A program made the translations under genes and the position numbers. 64,000 nucleotides of DNA from an uncultured Bacilli bacterium (GTDB lineage Bacteria > Bacillota_I > Bacilli_A > RF39 > UBA660). The stretch covers positions 27,533-91,532 of the forward strand of contig CAKOUR010000005.1 in NCBI GenBank assembly GCA_934120635.1, given 5' to 3'. The notes beneath the pieces are model-generated. The model was not told the DNA's origin, did not search any database, and saw only the letters and a list, made by a program, of their open reading frames with translations. This document shows, in pieces, positions 32,754-39,646 of the stretch (position 1 is the first letter of the stretch; the number at the start of each line of letters is the position of its first letter).

Positions 32754-34291
32754 TGGATAAAAAATTTTATATTAGTACGGCAATTGCTTATACGAGTGCT
32801 AAACCTCATATTGGTAATACTTATGAGGTAGTATTGGCAGATGCGATTGCAAGATATAAGAGATTACAAGGATATGATGTTTACTTTCAAACAGGAACAG
32901 ATGAACATGGGGAAAAAATTGAGATAAAAGCTATGGAGGCTGGTGTTAGTCCTCAGGAATATGTGGATAATATTGCCGCAGAGATAAAGAATATTTGGGA
33001 TGTAATGAATACAAGTTATGATTGTTTTGTTCGTACGACTGATAAAGAACATGAAAAAACGGTTCAGGAGATATTTAAAAAGTTTTATGATCAAGGGGAT
33101 ATTTATAAGGGAGAATATAGTGGATTATATTGTACACCTTGTGAATCATTTTGGACGGAAAGCCAGTTAGTAGATGGAAAGTGTCCTGATTGTGGTCGTG
33201 AAGTAAAAGAGGCTAAAGAGGAAGCTTATTTCTTTAAAATGAGTAAATATTCTAAATGGTTAGAAGATTATATAGAAAGTCATCCTGATTTTATTGAACC
33301 TGAGGCTCGAAAAAATGAAATTATGAATACTTTTATTAAACCTGGTCTTCAAGATTTATGTGTTTCTAGAACAAGTTTTAAATGGGGGATTCCTGTTACT
33401 TTTGATGAGGGACATGTTGTTTATGTTTGGATTGATGCTTTATCTAATTATATTACTTTTTTAGGATATCATCCTGATGGGGAATGTGGTGAGAAATTTA
33501 AAAAGTATTGGCCATGTGATATTCATTTGATTGGTAAAGATATTTTAAGATTTCATACTATTTATTGGCCAATTATGTTACATGCTCTTTCTTTACCTCT
33601 TCCTAAAAAAATATTTGGTCATCCTTGGCTTTTGTTTGGTAATGATAAAATGAGTAAGAGTAAAGGTAATATTGTTTATGCTGATGATTTAGTAGAGAAG
33701 TATGGAGTAGATGCAATTCGTTATTATTTAATACATGAAATGCCTTTTGCTAGTGATGGTACTTTTACAAATGAGTTATTGATAGAGAGTATTAATAGTA
33801 ATTTGGCTAATGTTCTTGGTAATTTGGTTAATCGTACTATTGGTATGATAAATAAGTATTTTGATGGAGTAGTAGTAGATGAAAATACTTCAGAAGAATT
33901 AGACTTAGAGTTAAAGAATTTAGTTTTGAATGCGAAGGGGATTGTTGATAGTAAGATGGGTAATTTAAGAATTGCTGATAGTTTAGATAGTATATTTGAT
34001 ATTTTTAGAAGATGTAATAAATATATTGATGAAACTATGCCTTGGGTATTAGCAAAAGATGATTCTAAAAAGGCTAGACTTTCTACGGTTTTATATAATT
34101 TAGTTGAATCTATTCGTTTTGGTGCTGTTTTACTTCAACCATTTATGCCAGATACAGCTGATAAGATATTTATACAATTAAATACTGATAAGACTACTTA
34201 TGATACGTTAGATAAATTTGGTTATTATGAGAGTGGTAGTCATGTAGGAGAAGCTCAAGTATTATTTCAAAGAATAGATATAAAAAAGTAA
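32750..34291 (+). CDS. metG: Methionyl-tRNA synthetase
   Basis: Class I synthetase charging tRNA(Met). Signature AKPHIGNTYE (HIGH type) at the N-terminus, zinc-binding CTPCESFW...CPDCGREV, and NDKMSKSKGN (KMSKS) about residue 300. At 513 residues it lacks the C-terminal EMAP-like tRNA-binding domain found in B. subtilis MetS. Two adjacent ATGs (32750, 32753) overlap the dut stop; AAGGAG at 32739-32744 favours the second. Together with tatD and rsmA this keeps the B. subtilis metS-yabD-ksgA order. Confidence 0.96.
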   Translation: MMDKKFYISTAIAYTSAKPHIGNTYEVVLADAIARYKRLQGYDVYFQTGTDEHGEKIEIKAMEAGVSPQEYVDNIAAEIKNIWDVMNTSYDCFVRTTDKEHEKTVQEIFKKFYDQGDIYKGEYSGLYCTPCESFWTESQLVDGKCPDCGREVKEAKEEAYFFKMSKYSKWLEDYIESHPDFIEPEARKNEIMNTFIKPGLQDLCVSRTSFKWGIPVTFDEGHVVYVWIDALSNYITFLGYHPDGECGEKFKKYWPCDIHLIGKDILRFHTIYWPIMLHALSLPLPKKIFGHPWLLFGNDKMSKSKGNIVYADDLVEKYGVDAIRYYLIHEMPFASDGTFTNELLIESINSNLANVLGNLVNRTIGMINKYFDGVVVDENTSEELDLELKNLVLNAKGIVDSKMGNLRIADSLDSIFDIFRRCNKYIDETMPWVLAKDDSKKARLSTVLYNLVESIRFGAVLLQPFMPDTADKIFIQLNTDKTTYDTLDKFGYYESGSHVGEAQVLFQRIDIKK

Positions 34292-34297
34292 TTATTT

Positions 34298-34335
34298 AAA
34301 GTACAGTTATTTAGTTTTATAATTGTACTTTTTTT
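34298..34335 (+). terminator. Terminator after metG
   Basis: AAAGTACA (34298-34305) pairs with TGTACTTT (34324-34331), extended inward by TTAT/ATAA, with seven Ts at 34329-34335. Confidence 0.8.
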
Positions 34336-34370
34336 AGTTATTTATAAGTATTTTTTGTTTATTATAATAT

Positions 34371-34451
34371 TTCGACAAATATTTCTTTTGAAAAGTGTTA
34401 TTGTATATTTACAAAATAAATGTGTAAATTTTTATGAAACACTTTTCTTTT
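34371..34451. promoter_or_regulatory. Single Spo0A-type box followed by a long inverted repeat
   Basis: TTCGACA (34371-34377) is a single 0A-type box. GAAAAGTGTT (34389-34398) and its complement AACACTTTTC (34438-34447) enclose an inner TTTACA...TGTAAA pair, giving a hairpin of about 60 nt. It lies about 80 nt before the small membrane protein gene. Role unknown; could be an operator region, a leader structure or a terminator. Confidence 0.4.
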
Positions 34452-34529
34452 ATTTACAACTGGAAAATGGTTTGCTATGATTGAGGTGGAAGTTAAGCAG
34501 TTAGTAGTTTAGGAAAGGAACGAAAAAGA

Positions 34530-34697
34530 ATGCTTAATAAAATTAAAAATCAAGAAAATATAATTATGATATTTTTTGTAGTAACATTAGTATTAGTTGG
34601 TCTTTATGTAGTTGTAGATAAAAATGTAATTGATGCTATTTATTTTTTTGTATTGTTGTATTATTTTTTGAGATTTTTAATCATTCGTAGGAAGTAG
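34530..34697 (+). CDS. Small membrane protein, 55 aa
   Basis: MLNKIKNQENIIMIFFVVTL..., two hydrophobic stretches joined by VVVDKN and a basic end (FLIIRRK): probably two spans with the C-terminus inside. GGAAAGGA lies 9-10 nt before ATG 34530. The stop codon is within the tatD ribosome binding site (GTAGGAGG), so the two genes are coupled. No family recognised. Confidence 0.6.
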   Translation: MLNKIKNQENIIMIFFVVTLVLVGLYVVVDKNVIDAIYFFVLLYYFLRFLIIRRK

Positions 34698-34709
34698 GAG
34701 GTTTTGCTG

Positions 34710-35471
34710 ATGGTGGTTGATACACATTGTCATATTTTTAGTGAATATTTTGAAGATATTGATAAGGTTATTGAGAGATGTCTTTGTCATGGTGTTGAGA
34801 TGATTATTGTAAATGGTACGAATCGTTATGATAATGAAGAAGTATTAAAACTTGTTAGAAAGTATGATATTGTGTATGGTGCTTTGGGAATTCAACCTGA
34901 AGAAGTTAATGATTATACAGAAGATAATTTGAAGTTTATTGAAGATCATATTGATGATGATAAGATTGTTGCTGTTGGAGAGATTGGTTTAGATTATCAT
35001 TATGAATGTGATAAAAAACTTCAAAAGGAATTATTTAAGAAACAATTAGATATTGCTAAAAGACATAATAAACCTGTTATTATTCATAGTAGAGATTGTA
35101 TTATGGAGACATATAATATTTTGAAGGAAACAGATGTGGAAGGGATTATGCATTGTTATAGTGGTAGTTTAGAGATGGCTGAAAAATTTGTAAAAATTGG
35201 TTTTTTACTTGGGATTGGAGGCATTAGTACATTTAAGAATGCAAGTAAAATTCTTGATGTCATAAAGAATATTCCTTTGGAATATATTGTATTGGAAACA
35301 GATGCCCCTTATCTATCTCCTGAACCATATCGTGGAAAGAGGAATGAACCTTGTAATGTTACTGTTATCTTGAAGAAAATTTGTGAGATAAAAGGTATTG
35401 ATTATAAGGTTGCTAGTGATATTACAACCTGTAATGTTTTTCGCTTGTTTGACAAACAACTTAAATTATGA
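34710..35471 (+). CDS. tatD: TatD-family metal-dependent DNase
   Basis: TIM-barrel metallohydrolase (yabD in B. subtilis) with 3'-5' exonuclease or deoxyribonuclease activity in studied homologues. The 253-residue protein has the metal ligands DTHCHIF, GEIGLDYH, PVIIHSRD, MHCYSG and ETDAPYLSPEPYRGKRNEP. ATG 34710 follows TAGGAGG at 34695-34701. Confidence 0.95.
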   Translation: MVVDTHCHIFSEYFEDIDKVIERCLCHGVEMIIVNGTNRYDNEEVLKLVRKYDIVYGALGIQPEEVNDYTEDNLKFIEDHIDDDKIVAVGEIGLDYHYECDKKLQKELFKKQLDIAKRHNKPVIIHSRDCIMETYNILKETDVEGIMHCYSGSLEMAEKFVKIGFLLGIGGISTFKNASKILDVIKNIPLEYIVLETDAPYLSPEPYRGKRNEPCNVTVILKKICEIKGIDYKVASDITTCNVFRLFDKQLKL

Positions 35472-35513
35472 TAAAATTATAATTGCCTGAGAAATAAAAT
35501 AAGAGGTGATTTA

Positions 35514-36212
35514 ATGAAGAAAATAGTATCTAATGTATTGATTGTGTCAACACAATTAATAGTTGGGGGTCTATTTTTGTTTATATTATTTTCAAATAAA
35601 ACTGAAGATAATAGAGTTGTAGTGGTAGAAAATAATAATTTAGATAAGATGGCTGATGCTGTTTCTGAACTTTTTGAAGTAGATCACGCAGTAAATGTTA
35701 ATAAAGCTGAAGAGGATGCTAAAAAAGAAGAAGAATTAAAATCTGAGCAACAAAGAATTGCAGAAGAGGAAAAAAGAAAAGCAGAAGAGGCCGAAGCGGC
35801 TAGAGTTGCTCAAGAAGAAGCAGCGCGTAAAGCTCAAGAAGAGGCTGCTGCTAAAAAAGCACAGGAAGAAGAAGCTGCTAGAAAGGCAGCTGCGGCAAAT
35901 AGTACTAGTGTTGAGGTGTTACAAGCTTATGCTCATGATTTAGTTATTAATTCCTATGGTTGGACTGAATCTGATTTTATTTCCCTTGTTGCTTTATGGA
36001 ATAGGGAGTCTGGCTGGAGAGTAACTGCTAGTAATGGTAGTGGAGCTTATGGTATTCCTCAAGCTTTACCAGGAAATAAAATGGCTAGTGCTGGTAGTGA
36101 TTGGGCTACGAATGGAGAAACTCAAATTCGTTGGGGCTTAAATTATATTAAGTCTACTTATGGTAGTCCATCAGTTGCTTGGGCAAATTTTCGAAGTCGT
36201 GGTTGGTACTAA
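35514..36212 (+). CDS. Secreted/anchored coiled-coil protein with lysozyme-like transglycosylase domain
   Basis: 232 residues: N-terminal signal anchor (about residues 5-27), a linker, an Ala/Glu/Lys coiled coil (about 62-122, repeats such as EEAARKAQEEAA), then a C-terminal lysozyme-like domain with LWNRESGWRVTASNGSGAYG, where the Glu is the likely catalytic acid, and QIRWGLNYIKSTYGSPSVAW. This layout matches aggregation-promoting-factor-like lytic transglycosylases. It lies between tatD and rsmA, where B. subtilis has yabE (also a wall hydrolase) and rnmV; rnmV is absent. RBS AAGAGGTGAT precedes ATG 35514. Confidence 0.85.
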   Translation: MKKIVSNVLIVSTQLIVGGLFLFILFSNKTEDNRVVVVENNNLDKMADAVSELFEVDHAVNVNKAEEDAKKEEELKSEQQRIAEEEKRKAEEAEAARVAQEEAARKAQEEAAAKKAQEEEAARKAAAANSTSVEVLQAYAHDLVINSYGWTESDFISLVALWNRESGWRVTASNGSGAYGIPQALPGNKMASAGSDWATNGETQIRWGLNYIKSTYGSPSVAWANFRSRGWY

Positions 36213-36240
36213 TATCAGTATTATTCATTGTAAAAGTGTT

Positions 36241-36271
36241 AGAGAGTCTTTATAGACTTTCTATTTTTTTT
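36241..36271 (+). terminator. Terminator after the lysozyme-like gene
   Basis: AGAGAGTCT (36241-36249) pairs with AGACTTTCT (36254-36262, one G-U), loop 4, T tract 36264-36271. Confidence 0.82.
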
Positions 36272-36309
36272 GATTTTTGATATAATAGTTAAAGAAATTT
36301 GGTGATTTA

Positions 36310-37107
36310 ATGAGTGATTTTAAATTTAAAAAATCTTTAGGACAGAATTTTCTTCAGGATAATAATGTTATCCACAAGATTGTGGATAGTGCTAATCTTG
36401 ATAAAGATACTTTATTAATTGAGATTGGGCCTGGTGGAGGAGCGATTACTAGGTATACAGTTCCTTTATGTGGGCATGCTTTGTTATATGAAGCAGATAG
36501 TAGGTTAGAAGAAAATTTGAATGAACTTTTAAAGGTGAATAATAATTATTCAATTCTTATTGGAGACTTTTTAAAAAGTAATTTAAAAGAAGATATTGGG
36601 AAGTATAGTTATTCTAAGATTTATGTAGTAGCTAATCTTCCTTACTATATTACAACACCTATTATTATGAAATTTATTGATAGTAATGTTCTTCCAGATA
36701 AAATGGTGGTAATGGTTCAAAAAGAAGTAGCATCTAGGTTATCTGCTTCTGTTGGAAGTCATGATTATGGTTCTTTAACAGTATTTTTGAATTATTATTA
36801 TGATATTAAGAAACTATTTGATGTTAGTAGGAATTGCTTTATGCCAAAGCCTAATGTGGATAGTGCAGTTGTTTGCTTTGAGTTAAAGAAAGAAAGAGAG
36901 AAAGTGTTAGATATTTCTTTGTTTAAAAAATTAGTTAGGGATAGTTTTTCTTATAAGAGGAAAACAATTCGTAATAATTTGAAAAGTTATGATTTAAAGA
37001 TTGTTGAAAGTGTGCTTTTGAAGCATGGTTTTGATTTAGGAGTAAGAGCAGAGGCTTTATCTTTAAATGTTTTTGTTGAAATGGCAAATGCATTATTCTT
37101 AAAATAA
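36310..37107 (+). CDS. rsmA: 16S rRNA (adenine1518/1519-N6) dimethyltransferase
   Basis: KsgA/RsmA dimethylates two adjacent adenines in helix 45 of 16S rRNA. The 265-residue protein shows KKSLGQNFLQD, motif I IEIGPGGGAIT, the catalytic NLPYYITTP and the C-terminal helical domain with FSYKRKTIRNNL. GGTGAT precedes ATG 36310. Two DnaA-box-like sequences (36368-36376 and 36381-36389) fall inside the gene and are probably incidental. Confidence 0.96.
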   Translation: MSDFKFKKSLGQNFLQDNNVIHKIVDSANLDKDTLLIEIGPGGGAITRYTVPLCGHALLYEADSRLEENLNELLKVNNNYSILIGDFLKSNLKEDIGKYSYSKIYVVANLPYYITTPIIMKFIDSNVLPDKMVVMVQKEVASRLSASVGSHDYGSLTVFLNYYYDIKKLFDVSRNCFMPKPNVDSAVVCFELKKEREKVLDISLFKKLVRDSFSYKRKTIRNNLKSYDLKIVESVLLKHGFDLGVRAEALSLNVFVEMANALFLK

Positions 37108-37166
37108 AATACTTATTTTTACTTTGATGACTGTTATTGAAGTTTTAGTAAAGATAAGTATTTTTT
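37106..37166 (+). terminator. Long hairpin terminator of the AAAATACTTAT type, copy 1
   Basis: AAAATACTTAT (37106-37116) pairs with ATAAGTATTTT (37154-37164), with an inner TTTAC/GTAAA pair and a T tract to 37166. The same outer stem and overall length recur at 43344-43402. It overlaps the last base of the rsmA stop. Confidence 0.82.
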
Positions 37167-37220
37167 GTTTATTATTGTTCTTTTTTTTATTATTATTCAT
37201 ATAGTTAGATGGGTGGTTTT

Positions 37221-37985
37221 ATGATTAGAGTAGGGGATTTTGTTACGAGAAAATCTTATGGGAATGATATTGTATTTAAAGTTGTTGGAATTGAGGGGAA
37301 TAATTGTTTTTTGTATGGTACTTGTATTCGTTTGTCGGCAGATAGTCCTCTTCAAGATTTAGTTTTGTATGATAAGGAAATTGATGATGATTTTGGTAGT
37401 GATTTTAGTGAATATAAATCTCTTGATCGTCACGAATACTTTTATCTTCCTGGGAAGGTGCTTCATATTGATGGGGATTCGGAATTTTTGTCTAAGTGTA
37501 TGAATTTTTATAAAAGAAATCGAATTAAAGCTTATGGAGTGTTTTGTTCAGAGGGGGAATTATCTTCAAAAATTGTTTCTTTTTTAGAGAAATATAATCC
37601 TGATATTGTTGTGATTACTGGTCATGATTCTATGTATAAAAGGGAAAGGGCAAGTGGGAGTTATAAGAATACTACAAATTTTGTGGAGGCGATTCATGAG
37701 GCGAGAAGATATGAGAAATCTCATGAAAAATTATTGATTATAGCAGGGGCATGTCAATCTAACTATGAGGAATTGATTAAGGCTGGGGCTAATTTTGCTT
37801 CTAGTCCTAAAAGGATTAATATTCATGCCCTAGATCCTGCTATTGTTGCTAGTTCTTTGGCTTTATCGGATAAAAATAATAATATTGATTTGATTCATAT
37901 TCTGGAGAAGACGAAATATGGATCTGATGGAATGGGAGGTATTATTACTAAGGGTACAATGTATGTTGGTTATCCTAGAGAATAG
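37221..37985 (+). CDS. yabG: Sporulation-specific protease YabG
   Basis: YabG trims spore coat proteins in B. subtilis. This 254-residue homologue (290 in B. subtilis) starts MIRVGDFVTRKSYGNDIVFKV and contains PGKVLHIDGDSEFLSKCMNFY, IVVITGHDSMY, RRYEKSHEKLLIIAGACQS and the C-terminal ALSDKNNNIDLIHILEKTKYGSDGMGGI (key positions His in GHD and Cys in GACQS are kept). ATG 37221 follows ATGGGTGG; the start at 37209 would overlap that site. It sits upstream of veg as in Bacillus. Confidence 0.93.
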   Translation: MIRVGDFVTRKSYGNDIVFKVVGIEGNNCFLYGTCIRLSADSPLQDLVLYDKEIDDDFGSDFSEYKSLDRHEYFYLPGKVLHIDGDSEFLSKCMNFYKRNRIKAYGVFCSEGELSSKIVSFLEKYNPDIVVITGHDSMYKRERASGSYKNTTNFVEAIHEARRYEKSHEKLLIIAGACQSNYEELIKAGANFASSPKRINIHALDPAIVASSLALSDKNNNIDLIHILEKTKYGSDGMGGIITKGTMYVGYPRE

Positions 37986-37994
37986 GGGGAATAT

Positions 37995-38210
37995 ATGACA
38001 ATTGATGCAATTCGTGATAATATAACCAGTCATATGGGTAATGAGATTTCTGTTATTCATAATGAGGGAAGAAATCGTATTTTAGAGTATCACGGAAAGG
38101 TAGTGGAGGTATATCATAATATTTTTATTGTTTTAGATGACGGAGGAAAAAGAAGTTTTAGTTATCATGATGTTTTGACAGAAACTGTAAAAATTTCTTT
38201 TAAATCGTAA
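37995..38210 (+). CDS. veg: Veg protein
   Basis: 71-residue small protein conserved next to yabG in Firmicutes, linked to biofilm gene control and spore outgrowth in B. subtilis. The core GKVVEVYHNIFIVLDDGGK and RSFSYHDVLT are diagnostic. RBS AGGGGGA; 9 nt after yabG, so co-transcribed. Confidence 0.93.
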   Translation: MTIDAIRDNITSHMGNEISVIHNEGRNRILEYHGKVVEVYHNIFIVLDDGGKRSFSYHDVLTETVKISFKS

Positions 38211-38237
38211 AATAATGGTAAAGATAACCAAAAAATA

Positions 38238-38266
38238 TTGACAATTTTATTTTACTTTTATAAAAT
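38238..38266 (+). promoter_or_regulatory. Promoter of spoVG
   Basis: TTGACA (38238-38243), 17-bp spacer, TAAAAT (38261-38266). In B. subtilis spoVG is read by sigma-H; here the elements fit the vegetative sigma. Confidence 0.65.
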
Positions 38267-38308
38267 GTAGTTAGAAAGTAACATTTCTAGAAGGAGAGTT
38301 GATACATA

Positions 38309-38566
38309 ATGAAGATTACTTCAGTTACTGTACACAAGATTGAAAAAGAAAATTCTCGTATGAAAGGAATCGCAGTTGTTACTCTTGATGATTGTTTTGT
38401 TGTTAAGGGTATTAGAGTTATAGATGGCGATAATGGTTTATTCATTGCAATGCCTAGTAAGACTACTGCTACTGGTGAGCATACTGATATAGCACATCCT
38501 ATTAATAAGGAAACACGTAAGATGTTCGAAGATGCTATTATTGAAGCTTATAATAATGCTGAATAA
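38309..38566 (+). CDS. spoVG: SpoVG, RNA/DNA-binding regulator
   Basis: 85-residue protein: MKITSVTVHKIEKENSRMKG..., VTLDDCFVVKGIRVIDG, LFIAMPSK and the C-terminal IAHPINKETRKMFEDAI. SpoVG is a broadly conserved site-specific nucleic-acid-binding regulator, named for its spore cortex phenotype. RBS AGAAGGAGAG precedes ATG 38309. Confidence 0.96.
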   Translation: MKITSVTVHKIEKENSRMKGIAVVTLDDCFVVKGIRVIDGDNGLFIAMPSKTTATGEHTDIAHPINKETRKMFEDAIIEAYNNAE

Positions 38567-38574
38567 GAATTTTA

Positions 38575-38608
38575 GGAAACTATTGATATATAAGTAGTTT
38601 CTTTTTTT
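38575..38608 (+). terminator. Terminator after spoVG
   Basis: GAAACTA (38576-38582) pairs with TAGTTTC (38595-38601), T tract 38602-38608. Confidence 0.8.
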
Positions 38609-38697
38609 ATGTCTTATGGATATGATTTTATGATTTTTTCTTTGCATTGAGCATGAATAGAATAGTTCTTACATATACATTATTAGGAGGGACATTT

Positions 38698-38994
38698 ATG
38701 GACAAGGTAAAAGAAATGGAAAGTAGTAGTTTTAATCATGGAATATCTATTGCTGAGAGAAAGAATGTTTTGGTTACAGGGGTAAAGAAGATTGAGAGTT
38801 TTGATAAGGAAGAATTTTTAATGGATACTACTTTAGGTTTTTTAACAATTAAGGGGAATGGGTTAGAGATTATAAAGTTGGATACTTATCAAGGGAATGT
38901 TACAATTAAGGGAACTGTTGATAGTATTAATTATACGGCTGGTGATAACAAAAAGAAATCAGAGGAAAGTTTTCTTTCTAAGTTATTTAAGTAA
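38698..38994 (+). CDS. yabP: Sporulation protein YabP
   Basis: 98-residue protein matching B. subtilis YabP (100 aa): VLVTGVKKIESFDKEEFLMDTTLGFLTIKGNGL (Bacillus: VTGVKQVESFDSEEFLLETVMGYLSVRG), ending SFLSKLFK (Bacillus GFFSKLFR). It is a mother-cell protein needed for spore morphology in clostridia. ATG 38698 follows AGGAGGGA. It overlaps yabQ by 1 bp (TAATG). Confidence 0.92.
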   Translation: MDKVKEMESSSFNHGISIAERKNVLVTGVKKIESFDKEEFLMDTTLGFLTIKGNGLEIIKLDTYQGNVTIKGTVDSINYTAGDNKKKSEESFLSKLFK

Positions 38995-39272
38995 TGGTTT
39001 TAAAGGTGCAAATTATTTCTTTGGTGGTTTCTTTTTGTTATGGGATATTTTTTTATTTGTTGTTAGAGTTAAATTCTAGATTTTTATATTCTTCTAATAT
39101 TATGATAAAAGTCATTTGTTCTTTTTTGTTTGTAATGTTTCATACTTTGTTGTATTTTTTGATTTTAATGAGAATTAATTATGGTTATATTCATTTTTAT
39201 TTCTTTTTATGTATTATTTTGGGGTATATTTTGTGTAAAGTGGTTTATAAAAAAATTGTAAAGAAATCATGA
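38994..39272 (+). CDS. yabQ: Spore cortex protein YabQ
   Basis: A 92-residue membrane protein with three predicted spans, directly coupled to yabP, the usual yabP-yabQ arrangement. YabQ is required for spore cortex assembly in B. subtilis. It is much shorter than B. subtilis YabQ (211 aa), keeping only the membrane part (SFCYGIFFYLLLELNSRFLY, LMRINYGYIHFYFFLCIILG). The identification rests on this pattern plus position between yabP and divIC. Confidence 0.85.
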   Translation: MVLKVQIISLVVSFCYGIFFYLLLELNSRFLYSSNIMIKVICSFLFVMFHTLLYFLILMRINYGYIHFYFFLCIILGYILCKVVYKKIVKKS

Positions 39273-39310
39273 ATGTGCTATAATCAAGTTAAGATAAGTT
39301 GGTGATAGGT

Positions 39311-39610
39311 ATGAAGAAAAGACGTAAATATACTGTTAAGACAAAAGGGAGAATGTTAGTTATTATTCTTTTCTTTTTTGCAATTATTGCTACTTTAGGA
39401 TATACTTTTTTTCTTGATTTAGGGCGTATTTATGATATGAAGATGGAAGAACAAAAATTAAATAAGGAAAAAAATGAGTTATTAGATGAGGAAGAAACGA
39501 TACAAGCGGATATTAAGCGATTGTCTGATCCTGATTATATTGCTAGGTATGTTCGTGAAAAATATATGTATTCTAAAGAAGGGGAGTTAATTTTAAGGAT
39601 TAAAGAGTAA
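39311..39610 (+). CDS. divIC: Septum formation initiator DivIC
   Basis: FtsB-like division protein that partners FtsL (and DivIB). The 99-residue protein has a short basic cytoplasmic tail, one membrane span (about residues 16-36), an extracellular coiled coil rich in Lys/Glu and the C-terminal LSDPDYIARYVREKYMYSKEGE, typical of the family. ATG 39311 follows GGTGATAGG. The order yabP-yabQ-divIC equals B. subtilis. Confidence 0.92.
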   Translation: MKKRRKYTVKTKGRMLVIILFFFAIIATLGYTFFLDLGRIYDMKMEEQKLNKEKNELLDEEETIQADIKRLSDPDYIARYVREKYMYSKEGELILRIKE

Positions 39611-39646
39611 AAAAACTGGTAAGGTATTATTCCTTATCAGTTTTTT
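39610..39646. terminator. Bidirectional terminator between divIC and ftsH
   Basis: AAAAAACTGGTAAGG pairs with CCTTATCAGTTTTTT across 39610-39646 (G-U pairs in the middle). Both flanks end in A/T tracts, so it can serve both convergent genes. The ftsH stop codon (39627-39629) lies in the loop. Confidence 0.82.

Noticed and set aside
36368..36389. DnaA-box pair inside rsmA
   Set aside because: Inside conserved coding sequence, isolated from the origin, and expected by chance in such AT-rich DNA; left as incidental.
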